Assembly: GCA_029204225.1 (NCBI GenBank)
Contig: CM055098.1
Location: 5,325,246-5,389,245 of the forward strand
DNA length: 64,000 bases
Direction of reading: 5' to 3'
Source: Diphasiastrum complanatum
Lineage: Eukaryota > Streptophyta > Lycopodiopsida > Lycopodiales > Lycopodiaceae
The notes beneath the pieces are model-generated. The model ran no database searches, had not been told where the DNA came from, and saw only the letters and a list, made by a program, of their open reading frames with translations. Both the position numbers and the translations under genes were made by a program. This document shows positions 23,121-33,404 of the stretch, piece after piece. Position 1 is the stretch's first letter. Each line of letters opens with the position of its first letter.

Positions 23121-23916
23121 AACCATTGATGGCCGACTACAATGTCTATACAAAGGTCATAGATGGAAAAATCATAAATATCATAGCAGTCCACGTGGAT
23201 GACTCATTGAACTTGTCCAGAAGCGACAACCTGATTGCTCAGGTAAAGCATGATATTTCTCAGCATTTTGAAATATCGGACCTAGGGGAAGCAAGATGCT
23301 ACCTATGATTGCAGATTGACAAAGAACTTGACGAAGGGAAGCCATATCTTCACCAGTCGAGATACATCCAGAAAATGAGGACTGTTCGTAGAATGCAGAA
23401 AAGCAGGAAGCCATGCAGAACGTGCCCTACAGGAGGCTGATCGGATCACTCATATACCTGGCAGATAATACACGCCTTGACATTGCCTACGCAATTTTCA
23501 GGATGAGCCAATTCAACATCAATTTGGGCCTTATGCGTTGGAAGCTCGCCAAAAGAATTCTCAATACCTTCAATAGACCAAGGATTATGGGCTGTGTTTC
23601 TCTCAGCATAAAGGATTCCAGATCAAATCCTATAGCGATGCAAGTTGGGCATCCCTGAAAAAAAAATGTCTCGGGAGGATGCACAATTGCAGCTGGTGCA
23701 GCTGTGATATGGGTCAACAAGAAGCAGACCATAACTACGCAATCATCCTACGAAGTAGAGTATGTTGCAGCAGCCAAGATGGCAAATGAGCTTACATGGC
23801 TCAAACAGTTCTCTGACAGACTGGGAGAGAACTTCGACGAGCCGCTGTTACTATTCGTGGATAACACATCTGACGAAGAAATGTTCTTGGCTGAAGTAAA
23901 CCCTGTGGAAGAATAA
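23121..23916 (+). pseudogene. Copia reverse transcriptase second half and RNase H
   Basis: This continues the RT cut at 18365: MADYNVYTKVIDGKIINIIA, then VHVDDSLN (the copia YVDD catalytic box, here HVDD), LGEARCYL, VPYRRLIGSLIYLADNTRLD with the DIAYA block, and the RNase H motif KKQTITTQSSYEVEYVAAAK. A stop follows CYL and the frame shifts near 23400 and 23660. The tail diverges after VDNTS and stops at 23914-23916. Confidence 0.85.
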
Positions 23917-25169
23917 GTTGGATAGGGAAACTGTTGGCTTAGTCTTGCAAATAAGCTCTGGTGGGCTGTCTTCTCCTATTCTCTGCATTCATTTGCAAGG
24001 TCTTTTAATAGTTTTTGCAGATGTCTGCGGATACAACGATGAAGATGTGCTGGTGAATGTACCTCCACGGACTGGTTTATGGAAGGAAAACGAGTGGAAT
24101 GCTATTCGGATGTCTAGAAGCCTGTCATGATTGAATCTGTATTGATTCTTTTATCTGCCCTTCTGTTGAATCTTTAATGATTTGATTTGTCAGGGCCGTG
24201 GATACAAAAATATCCAAAATCAATGTGCCTTCATTCGAGCTGTTGGAAGACACCAACTGATCTGAAACTGTTCCTTCCCTGCTAATGGATGAGTGTGAGG
24301 GTGTGGTTGCGAGTTAGAAGGAGCTTGAGAAGCGCTAAGAAAGGGTGCAGAGAGTGGGCGTAGGAGAGCAGCTATGATCCGAGATCCTATAACCCTGCGA
24401 TCCGGCCTTCTAACCTGCATGAGAAATCTCTCCCTCTCTCGTTGTGAACAGCCTCCGTTACTAAGGTTGACGATTGCCATTCAAGCTCCAACATCAATAA
24501 TGGACAATGTCCAACCAAATTCCATGTTTTTCATTGAACAACAGACCACCAGTCCAACGACAAATCTGGTTCCATCAGTATGAAAGAGGCCAAGTCAAGA
24601 GAGAGTAAGCCCAAAAAGGTCATTTATACAACAATAACCAGCAATGATATTATTAACACCTTGTACTCAATTTGTAAAGTTGACGGTCGAAGAGAGTATT
24701 TAGGTTCAAGCATTTCATGAATATCTAGACAGACAACACAGTCAACGAAGCGAACAATGCCACTAGCAGCTATACCTATATATCTACGAGGATCAAAATC
24801 AACAATGAGATCCTTTTCTGGATGGTGTCAGCTATTTATTTCTCAATGAACAAGATTATCAAGAATGGCCACCAGATCCATATGGTTGTTATTGAAAACC
24901 AGAGAAGTCCATGTTCTTCATGTTCTTGCTAATCATCAACAAATAAAGCATCAGGTTTTAAGTAAGCGAATCAGTATCTACGCTTTTCCTGTAGCAAGCA
25001 ATTTTTATTTTTGCAACTGAATAATCACCTTATTCCAACTTCGTCACCACACAATATTTCGCAACATTCAAACATTGAGGCAGGTGTCGTGGGACCATCA
25101 CCAGTTTTGGTGGGGGATACTATTGGAGGGCTTTTGGATATCGAGGCTCATTTATTAGCAGATAACAAG
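23917..25169. other. Unassigned sequence between copia RNase H and the gypsy 3' LTR
   Basis: No recognisable domain was found. It may contain the remaining copia 3' end and gypsy 3' untranslated DNA. TTGGTGGGGGATAC near 25115 resembles a polypurine tract but lies 50 bp from the LTR. Confidence 0.35.
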
Positions 25170-25487
25170 TGAGAGAGATTTGGCACCGTGCGTGTGTAAG
25201 TCCAACCCAATGATCACATTAATATTTGATCAAATAGATAACACTATTAATAAAAAGACTTTTAGGCTATTTATGCAAGTAAATAAGTTTAGAGGCCTAA
25301 AAGTCAAGTTAGTGATTGAAGGGTCCTTTCTCGCCAAATATTTGAATTTGGAATTAAAGGGAAGCAGGAAATTAGGTCTAGCTCTCAACTATAAAAGGAG
25401 ACCATTTTCTTTGTATTAAATATCCATTATTGAATGTACATTCTCGAAGATCCAATCTTGCTAAATCTAAAGCAATTCTCCAAATTG

Positions 25488-25562
<75 letters not shown>

Positions 25563-25657
25563 GTATTTCTCTCTTCTCTCACACAGGTTCACTCTCCATA
25601 CACCTTGCTAACAGGTTGAAATTGAGATCATGCTCCCTTGGGAATGCAACTACTACA
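25170..25657 (+). mobile_element. 3' LTR-like copy of the gypsy family
   Basis: It starts TGAGAGAGATTTGGCACC, closely matching 12200, and shares GTGTGTAAGTCCAACCC and the AGGCCTAAAAGTCAA(A/G)TTAGTGA stretch. It ends CTACTACA like the 5' LTR (CCACTACA). A long (CT)n run (25490-25560) sits inside. No convincing target-site duplication joins it to 12200, so it could also be a solo LTR of the same family. Confidence 0.6.
25490..25560. repeat. (CT)n microsatellite
   Basis: About 70 bp of uninterrupted CT dinucleotides inside the 3' LTR-like copy. Confidence 0.97.
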
Positions 25658-25699
25658 AGTCGTGACAGACGAGAGCCCTAAAAGCTTCACATCTGAAAA

Positions 25700-25835
25700 T
25701 GATTCAAATGCACGTCCATTGAATTTTGTAAAGCAAACAAAATCAAACAACTATTTATATTAGCTTACATGCCTCGACAAAATGGAGTAGCCAAAAGAAA
25801 GAACATGAGTTGCGACCATCCCTTGGAAAATCGAC
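25700..25835 (+). pseudogene. Copia integrase fragment
   Basis: A short frame reads YMPRQNGVAKRKNMSC, matching the copia integrase block Y.PQQNGVAERKNR. Nothing of the element is recognised beyond about 45 codons. Confidence 0.6.
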
Positions 25836-27642
25836 ATCTTTGACAATTTTCAGTTCTCTTGATCTCAACAATGCTTGTCTTGGTAGATGTGTTCATTGCT
25901 TGAAGTCTGGAAGTTATGAGGCAAAAGAAAATGATAAACACAAAAGTTTAGGAAAAACGTAGAAATAATACAATGCACCACTTACTACCATGGAGAGTCC
26001 ACAAAAGAAGACAATTGACTAAGCTTTGAAAATAACCACATTGTAGAAGGTTAAGATTCAACAACTACAAATAACTAGAGTCGCTTCTTGATCCACATGT
26101 AGTATATGAATATGAATTTGTCATCTGATTGATTTTCAAAGCAACAATCTATACAAAGTGGTACAAAGTGGAGCCCAAACAAGAGGACGCCTACCATTTG
26201 GAAAGTCTGAACAAAAATAACATGGTGATGTTTGAAATTCATTGTTCATACCAACTCAAATCCAACAAATAGGTAAGGTAGGGGAAATACAAATTGTAAA
26301 GTTTCACAATAAGCAAAGCCAGCATTGAACACGTTTCTATGTTTCCGCTTGGTTCATGATGTTTCCTTAAGCAAATAATGCACAAGCTTCTGAGTACTCC
26401 TTATTATGATTGAGTTCTATGCATAGGAGCATCCAATAGATAAATTGGTAAGGCATGATATGTATAAGTGGTAGATATAAGTTTCACCATGAGCAGACAA
26501 AAGTCTCACATAGAGGAGATCAAGAAAACTCAGAAAGTCGTTTGAAATAGTACCCTCATTGAACTAGACAACCATTGAATGCTTGTACAGAGGATTGTGA
26601 ACACAAAAGCATAAACTTAGTTTGAGATTTGTTATTCGAGCTCCTTATCATCAACCCTAGGTATGTGAACCATGCTTGAAACTCCAACGGTATCTATGTT
26701 CACAACCATGACAAACTTCATGGCACTGAATGGACATCATAAAAAAAAAAAAAAACTCTTCTACATTCTTAGATTCTCCTTTGAACGAAAAAAAATGTAA
26801 TTAGAATTTAACTCGTCTAAAATTTACTCAGATTGAGTTAAAAGAAAGAGCAGATGCCAACCATATTGACCATTCAACATAGACTCTTTCTTGCATCATG
26901 AAGATGTTACTAAAAGCAAAGAACTGGGATGCTGGACATGAATTGAAGAGTTTAGATAGGCTAAAAGAACTTGGTAATCAACAAAATGCTTTAATAATTG
27001 GAGATGTCTGAATCATTGCCATCTTCCAGTACCATGGAAAGCGTCTTCAACAACCCGACCAAGAGGAACAAAATCAGGATAGTAGTTTGGACAATGTTAG
27101 AATATCCCATATCCAGCCAAACTTCTTGATATAGATGAGATTCTTGGTACGTTGGTATAATCTTGCAGTACACAAAGAAGCAACAAGATGACTGAGATAT
27201 ATTTAGGTTCTCCTCATTAACTTCACAATCTAAATGCGTCCTTTGAGGTCCTGAGTTAGAGCAAGGAACTACTTATTTCAACCTAAATGATGTGACAACA
27301 ACCCAGAAACGGGTATAAAAAAATGCTCTCCAATAGAAGGTGATAAAAGGTTTTATACAGGCTATGCAGTTGACCATCAGAGATGACAAAGAATATGCTT
27401 TTGGAATGTGCATGGTAGCTTATAGAGTAAGTGTTAAAGGAACAACATTTGATTGGAGACAACAAAGAATTGCAACAAGTCATGCCAATTTGAAATTGCC
27501 AACCAGTTTGATTTAAGAATTATCAACCATGAGAATATAATGTCCATAATACATGAGGTTTATTCATCTCATAATCTAAAAATCCTAAAAAACAAAAAAA
27601 AAAAAACTCTTCTTCACCCTCAACCTCCTCCCCCCTCCCCCC

Positions 27643-27650
<8 letters not shown>
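25836..27650. other. Non-coding AT-rich stretch, no gene seen
   Basis: Only short ORFs without domains. Several A-runs occur (for example 26740-26755). Probably decayed repeat DNA. Confidence 0.4.

Positions 27651-27682
<32 letters not shown>
27637..27682. repeat. Poly-C followed by (CT)n
   Basis: A C-run of about 17 bases passes directly into about 30 bp of CT dinucleotides. Confidence 0.95.
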
Positions 27683-27684
<2 letters not shown>

Positions 27685-27765
27685 TATCGCTCTTATCTTA
27701 GAGAAACCCTAACTTGTCACGCTTTTCAACTTGAAGATCACGCTTTGGAGAAATCCAGAACATTC

Positions 27766-27768
<3 letters not shown>

Positions 27769-27821
<53 letters not shown>
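27769..27821. repeat. (AT)n microsatellite
   Basis: About 53 bp of uninterrupted AT dinucleotides. Confidence 0.97.
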
Positions 27822-27822
<1 letters not shown>

Positions 27823-27981
27823 CATTTCAATCCAAATGACATTAGTTATATGGGATAAATTGAATGACACAAACACACCTCGATGGTCGACACCCTAATC
27901 ACACGTGGACCAATCAAAAGCTCTGAAACGTGTTTTCTCCATAACAACCTACATTCTCTCACCTCCCTCTCCACTCACCTC

Positions 27982-28096
<115 letters not shown>

Positions 28097-28484
28097 ATGT
28101 TCTGACGCATTTTTAGATTGGAGAGCAGGTTCCTTCTCACTTGTTTGGAAAGTAAATTCCGTTGTTCGCAAATGAGCAGGGTTTTATTGCCGATGAGTAT
28201 TTTTGTTTTAATGGCAGCTGTCGTTGGAGCATAGTAATTTCATTTGCAAGTGTTTGGAGAGCAGTGTTTGCAAGTGGAGTATTTTTCTTCCTCTGAATTG
28301 CTGGTTTGCAGGTTGCTAGTTTGCAGGTTGTTGGTTTGCAAGTGCTCAGGTGGAGTAACCACTTAGTGTTGCAACTGGATATTTCTAGCACTTGTACAGG
28401 TTGTTGGAACGGGAAAACAAGGTCAAGCATTTGAATTGGTGATGGAATGCATACCAATCAACAATTCTGGATCTAAACTGTTGT

Positions 28485-28485
<1 letters not shown>

Positions 28486-28539
<54 letters not shown>
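28486..28539. repeat. (GA)n microsatellite
   Basis: About 54 bp of GA dinucleotides. Confidence 0.97.
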
Positions 28540-28540
<1 letters not shown>

Positions 28541-28937
28541 TGAAACTTAGTGATTGTGAGTCCAAAACAACTTGAAGGGCCTTCTCTTTAAGTGCGAGAC
28601 TGCGGCAAAGGGTTTTCTTTTTTACTTGAAGAATATAGGCCATAACAAAAAATTATGTGAGATCTTGTTTTTTGGGCTCAAATTATGTTCTAAAACTAAT
28701 GTTACACAACTGGAATTAATGGTAAATGTGTTGTTTTATTTTGTGAATGTTACAAATGCTGTTTTTTGTTCCAAAATTATGTTAGATGCTGTTTTTTATT
28801 CAAATTGTGCTCAAAATATGTTCCAAAATGCTAAATGTGTTGCTTCATTGGTCAATTTTAGGATTAGAGTTTATAGTTTAGTATCTTGGACCCATAAGTT
28901 AGCCAGAATGTGGACAATGATAGATAAAAAGGGTTTT

Positions 28938-29118
28938 GTCTATGTTCATTGGTCCACGTTTGTTTACTCTAAAACGGGGCATTTGAAGTGTAATGAAAAT
29001 GGGTTGAAAATGACATGTGCATTTAGAAATTTTTAGAGAGAGACCATGTGCCTTTAGAAATTATTAGAAAGATAATTTTTTAGAAAAGAGAAGGTATAAG
29101 AGAATGGTGCACTTCACT

Positions 29119-29156
<38 letters not shown>

Positions 29157-29357
29157 TCGGCAGTGACGGAGAAAACGAGTTTCTTGCCTTTTGATTGGGC
29201 CACGTTTGCCTTAAAGTTTATTTGAAGGGCATTTGAAGTGCATTTAAAATGCTTGAAAATGACATGTGACTAGAGAAATTTCTAAAGAGAGAGAACATGT
29301 GACTTTAGAACTTCATAGAAAGAGAAGTTTCTAGAAAGATAGAAAGGTATAAAATGG

Positions 29358-29386
<29 letters not shown>
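28938..29386. repeat. Diverged direct duplication, each copy ending in (GA)n
   Basis: Copy 1 (about 28938-29153) and copy 2 (about 29186-29386) share CCACGTTTG, GGGCATTTGAAGTG, TTGAAAATGACATGTG, the TTAGAA.TT/AGAAA blocks and GGTATAA(A/G)A. Each ends in a GA run (29122-29153 and 29359-29386). The copies have lost some identity and differ by indels. Confidence 0.75.
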
Positions 29387-29390
<4 letters not shown>

Positions 29391-29570
29391 TTTATTAACG
29401 TCTTTTCCATGCCAAAGGCGTATAAGACGAACAAGTACAACAACTAAGTTGGACACAAGACGGATCAGTGTCGTCAAAGCAAAAAAAACAAACAAACTAA
29501 CTAGGAAGAGAGTCATATAGCCAGGATTATCTGGTACGTAGACCATTTACATGTTCAACTGGACATCTTT

Positions 29571-30037
29571 TCATTTCTCTATCTCAAATTCTATCTCAGA
29601 ATTATCATTAACTATAGGCTTTCGATCTACCAGTCTGATAATACCATCACGATAGATAAGTCGTTTGCCAGTTGATAGAGCTTCTTGTCTTGCCTTCTTA
29701 CGTTCTTGAACTTGGATGAAGGTAAGATCTTCGTCCAGGTAGCTTTTGGTTTCAGGCAATTTGAATCTCTTCCCAAGAACTTCACACCGGTGAGACACAG
29801 ATGTGAAGCGGATGACAAGAGTATCCAGGTCCTTCTTAGGTTGCCAGGCAGTTTTTGTTGAAGATTTCCTTCCAAAAACTTCTCAGCTTCTGCAACAACA
29901 TTTTGAGAGTTCGGAATACCTCTAACACGAACATTGAGAGCTTTATGCTCTCGCAGGCGACTCTCAGTGAACGTGGCTGAGATAAGCGAAGGTGAAGGCG
30001 GAGGTGGAGAGATTATTGGAGACGAACCTTTAAGCAC
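29571..30037 (-). pseudogene. Retroelement ORF1-like protein remnant (frame-shifted)
   Basis: Two overlapping minus-strand frames make one protein-like unit. The upstream frame has LNVRVRGIPNSQNVVAEAEK. After a one-base shift near 29840 the other continues KDLDTLVIRFTSVSHRCEVL, then YLDEDLTFIQVQERKKARQE and KRLIYRDGIIRLV, ending EFEIEK and stop. The pattern V(R)VRG.P ... VIVRF......R..VL ... (I/Y)LDEDLT..Q...RK is that of the RNA-binding ORF1 of LINE-type elements. No endonuclease or LINE RT was found nearby, so this is an isolated, broken fragment. Confidence 0.55.
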
Positions 30038-30170
30038 ATCTGCCTATGACGGGACGATAGTATGGACAGTAGAGAAAGAGAGGGGTGCATCGGAGAAAGA
30101 GAGAGGCGCTGTTTTTTAATCTTTTAGGGTTCTTTTAGGTTTTACAGGAAAAATAGCAATAATGTAAGTT

Positions 30171-30191
30171 GAGAGAGAGAGAGAGAGAGAG
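30171..30191. repeat. (GA)n microsatellite in the PPR gene upstream region
   Basis: About 21 bp of GA dinucleotides, 115 bp before the uORF. Such GAGA tracts are common in plant 5' regions. Confidence 0.9.
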
Positions 30192-30306
30192 AAAGAAAGA
30201 GAACGCTTTGAGGGGTGGCATGGGGTACCTAAGGAGCTAACGATGCGCTTTGGATTGTCCGCCTGTCCTTCCAAACCCTAGCTAGGGTTTGTTTCCAAGA
30301 CTGGAG

Positions 30307-30372
30307 ATGGAGATGGCGATGGCGATCCTAGGGCTGTCGATCAGATGTGTGATCGAGCAAGCGACAGTCTGA
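30307..30372 (+). other. Upstream ORF in the PPR 5' leader
   Basis: ATG at 30307 opens a 21-codon frame (MEMAMAILGLSIRCVIEQATV) ending TGA at 30370-30372, one base before the proposed PPR start ATG at 30374. If translated, termination and reinitiation there would control the main frame. It contains three in-frame ATGs. Whether the transcript starts upstream of 30307 is not known. Confidence 0.5.
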
Positions 30373-30373
30373 A

Positions 30374-32000
30374 ATGAGGCCAGCGCTGCGCAGATCACAC
30401 CTCGCAGCGCTTTCTGTTCAAGGTAGCATTTCTCCTCGTTGCCTTTGCTCTCAAACATTCAGGTATTTCTGCACTTAGTACAATTTCAAACCCTAGCTTC
30501 TCTCATGTTGCAGAGATTGGACCTGTCAGTGCATGGAAAGGCAGCAGCAGTGTTGTGTTCCAGGATCCTCATGAACATGGCAGCCATGCCTCTCTTGGCT
30601 CGTGTGAATATGAAAAATCATCAAAAGCTGTTTCTGCTGGAAGGCTCAAACTCATGTTGGATCTCATGGATAGAAAGCGCATCAAACCTAGCTTCACAGG
30701 ATATGCTTCGCTCTTACAAGACTGCAGTAACGTAAAGGCGCTGGCAGATGGGAAGCGCATCCATTTTCATCTGAAGAAAATCGGATATGAACGCCACAGA
30801 ATGCTTGCAAATCTTCTTATTGGTATGTACAGCAAGTGTGGAAGCCTAGAGGATGCTTCTGCGGTTTTTCAACAGATACGCAAAAAGAATGTTTATTCAT
30901 ACACAGCTATGATCGGAGCATATGCCGATCATCGTTGCAGCAAAGCAGCATTTGATTTGTTCAGAAGAATGAGGAACGCAGGAGTGAAGCCAGACAACGT
31001 CACATTTGTGGCTATTTTGAGTGCCTGTTGTGGTTATGAGTACTTGGCAGAAGGCAGGGCAATGCATAGGCTTATTGAAGAGAGCGGATGCAACAGGGAT
31101 GTGGTAGTGGGAAATGCTTTGATGAATATGTATGGCAAATGTGGATGCTTTGTGGATGCAGCTACGGTTTTTGATAATATGCCTCACCGTGATGTCGTTT
31201 CGTGGAACACTATGATTGCCACGTGTGCGCAGCAGTTGCCTGGAAAAATGGCTTTTGATCTGTTTCATAGGATGCAGCAGGAAGGCATGCAGCCTAACAA
31301 GATTACTTTTGTGAATGTTCTTGAAGCTTGCACTTCCCAGGAAGAGGGAAAGTCTATCCACAAACAAATTATTGAGAGAAAATTAGATGGGGATGTCATT
31401 GTCGGCACTGCCGTCGTGAACATGTATCGCAAATGTGGGGGTTTGCAGGAAGCCCTAGAGGTATTCAGCAAGCTTCTTATCCGAGACGTGGTTTCATGGA
31501 ATGCTATGATTGCTGCTTTTGCCCAGCATGGTAGTGGCACAAAAGCTGTCGGCCTGTTCTTGGAAATGTGCCGGCAAGGGGTTAAACCAGATGAGAGAAC
31601 GTTTGTCAGTGTCCTAAATGCATGCAACCATGCTGGACTGGTGGATGAGGGATGCCAATGTTTTTTCTCAATGTGTAAAGATCATGGCATCACACCAGCA
31701 GTAGAGCATAGTCGCTGCGTGGTAGACCTTCTGGGAAGGGCTGGAAGGCTGGCTGAGGCAGAGCACTTTATGAGGACGACGTCTTTCCAGACTGACACCC
31801 TAATGTGGATGAGCTTATTGGGTTCTTGCAGAATACACGGTGATGTAGACAGAGGAAAATGGGCTGCTGAACGGTTACTTATGTTAGATCCAGGCAATGA
31901 TGCAGGATATGTTGTCCTTGCCAATATATACTCTGCAGCTGGGAGATGGGACGATGCTACAAAGGTTCAAGAGGCCATGATAGCACAAGGGATCGTTTAA
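30374..32000 (+). CDS. PLS-class pentatricopeptide repeat protein, organelle RNA factor, C-terminally truncated
   Basis: Proposed model: exon 1 at 30374-30422, intron 30423-30513 (GTAGC..TTGCAG), exon 2 at 30514-32000, giving 511 residues. Exon 1 supplies a basic, hydroxylated N-terminus (MRPALRRSHLAALSVQ) like an organelle transit peptide; without splicing the long frame has no ATG there. Exon 2 carries alternating P, L and S PPR motifs, for example NVYSYTAMIGAYADH, RDVVSWNTMIATCAQQ, GMQPNKITFVNVLEACT and RDVVSWNAMIAAFAQHGSG with GVKPDERTFVSVLNACNHAG. An E motif follows (LMWMSLLGSCRIHGDVDRG, AGYVVLANIYSAAGRWDDA). Such proteins bind single-stranded plastid or mitochondrial RNA and often guide C-to-U editing. 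The frame stops (TAA) exactly where an E+ domain would continue; a decayed E+/DYW follows. It could still act as an E-subclass editing factor with a partner DYW protein, or be decaying. Confidence 0.85.
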
Positions 32001-32405
32001 GAATCAGGCCAGAATTCAGCTCAGGTCAAAGGTCATGTATATGAGTGTGCTATGGGCAATAAATCCCACAAGCAGACTATGAAATATACGAAGAGCTAAC
32101 TTGTTTGACAGACCAGATACAGAAAGCAGGCCATTTGCCTCTTAAGCAAGTTTTCTGGGAGCAAGAGGGGGAGAAAAAGGAGGTTTAAGTTACAGTGAGA
32201 AGTTGCACTTGCATCTGGTCTAATCAGCAGCACACGCGGGACACCCCTGAATATTGTGAAGGATTAATGTATTTGTGGTGATTGCCATTCTGCTGTGAAG
32301 TTCGTCTCCAGGATTGTTGGCAGAAAAATCAGTTGTAAGGGACACTCTCTTTTGATTATTTTGAGATTGGCATGTGCCCTTGTGGCGATTACTGTCTTGC
32401 ATAGA
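32001..32405 (+). pseudogene. Decayed E+ and DYW domain of the PPR gene
   Basis: Right after the TAA the same frame continues ESGQNSAQVKGHVYECAMGN, the E+ pattern. A shifted frame then gives YEIYEELTCLTDQIQKAGHL. Near 32188-32205 SYSEKL stands where SYHSEKL is expected, so the catalytic His of the deaminase HxE is missing. After another shift and an in-frame stop, CICGDCHSAVKFVSRIVGRK (32268-32327) keeps the CxxCH zinc ligands. A third frame ends CPCGDYC at 32375-32395 in place of CxCGDYW. At least three frame changes show this editing-enzyme domain is no longer translatable. Confidence 0.8.
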
Positions 32406-32437
32406 AAAATGCCAACTTAATCCAATGTTATCACCAA

Positions 32438-32443
32438 AATAAA
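32438..32443 (+). terminator. AATAAA polyadenylation signal candidate
   Basis: A canonical AATAAA lies just beyond the decayed DYW tail, in the position expected for the 3' end of the PPR transcript. Confidence 0.35.
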
Positions 32444-32449
32444 GTGCCA

Positions 32450-33330
32450 TTTGCTGGTGGGAAGCGGTTACACAGTGATACAGTCAAATATAAACCCAAA
32501 GACAGATAATGTGATATGGATTGGGAACATGAAATATGGTGCACGAACAACTGGCAATATCATCACACTGATAATATGTGGCAGAAGTGGTAAGATGCCT
32601 TTCTATCACCTTTTCCTACTCGTGTTATAACTCTTACATTGTGATTGTAACATAATGTGGCTTCCAGTACAGTTTCTTGATTTGTACCAAGAACATTCAC
32701 TTAAATGTGTTTTGTGGATGCATGTTTAAGCTAGACAATTGTATAGTGTGCTTTATTTTGTGCTTTTGAGGTGGTCAATGGGGGGCATTAAGAAATCTAA
32801 GGACCACACAAAAAGGGCTTAAGTAAGCAATGATCATACACAAATCAAGAGAGCACAATAGAGAGTGTTCTATTTAATCCAGAGAGACTCGCTTCAAATA
32901 GCAATATGGCAAACACCCCCTTTTGGGCTCCCTCTCACAATATGTGGAACCTCACCAAATATTACCCTCTCTTGGAAAACTCCATGAGTTTGGGCTGTAT
33001 ATGTACTTTTCTTAGAAGCTCCTCTATCTTGTAGAGTCATATGTCATAGCTCTTTCCTAGTTGTTAGGTATCAATGTAACTTTCTATGCGGATCTTTCTA
33101 GTTTGTTATTTTGGCCCTTTTTGGAAACGCAATCTCTAGCAACTCATATGTCTAGTATAACTTTTTTATTGTGACTTTTCTAGCCACAATTTATTTTATA
33201 TTCTTCCAACTTTACCAAGATTCTAAGCATATATAATATCATAATGGACATTATGGTCTAATATTCTTCCTAAAGGGCTATATTGTTATTAGTGACACCT
33301 AGGAAACTTTCCAACCATAGAATTAATGAA
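32450..33330. other. Non-coding stretch, no gene seen
   Basis: AT-rich DNA with no reading frame of note. Confidence 0.4.
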
Positions 33331-33336
33331 TCGTTA

Positions 33337-33404
33337 ACGGTTCACCACGGTTTTGAGAACCGTACGGTTCTTTAAAATTTTTGCCCAGAACCGTGGTGAA
33401 CCGT
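33337..33404. repeat. Perfect 16-bp inverted repeat enclosing a second palindrome
   Basis: ACGGTTCACCACGGTT (33337-33352) and AACCGTGGTGAACCGT (33389-33404) are exact reverse complements. Between them lies the perfect 16-bp palindrome AGAACCGTACGGTTCT (33356-33371). A further GAACCGTGG occurs near 33522. Possibly a small inverted-repeat element. Confidence 0.85.

Noticed and set aside
28572..29036. 154-codon open frame on the plus strand
   Set aside because: It overlaps the duplicated GA-ended repeat, is rich in Phe, Asn and Lys as expected for AT-rich DNA, and shows no domain.
30555..30557. GTG as start codon of the PPR protein
   Set aside because: Nuclear plant genes rarely start at GTG. 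Coding-like sequence continues upstream, and splicing gives an ATG with a transit-peptide-like start.
30439..30735. 98-codon ORF overlapping the PPR start
   Set aside because: It is in a different frame from the PPR motifs and has no domain. The PPR frame with the 30423-30513 intron explains the region better.
30897..31627. Minus-strand frames of 156 and 120 codons
   Set aside because: Antisense shadows of the PPR repeats.
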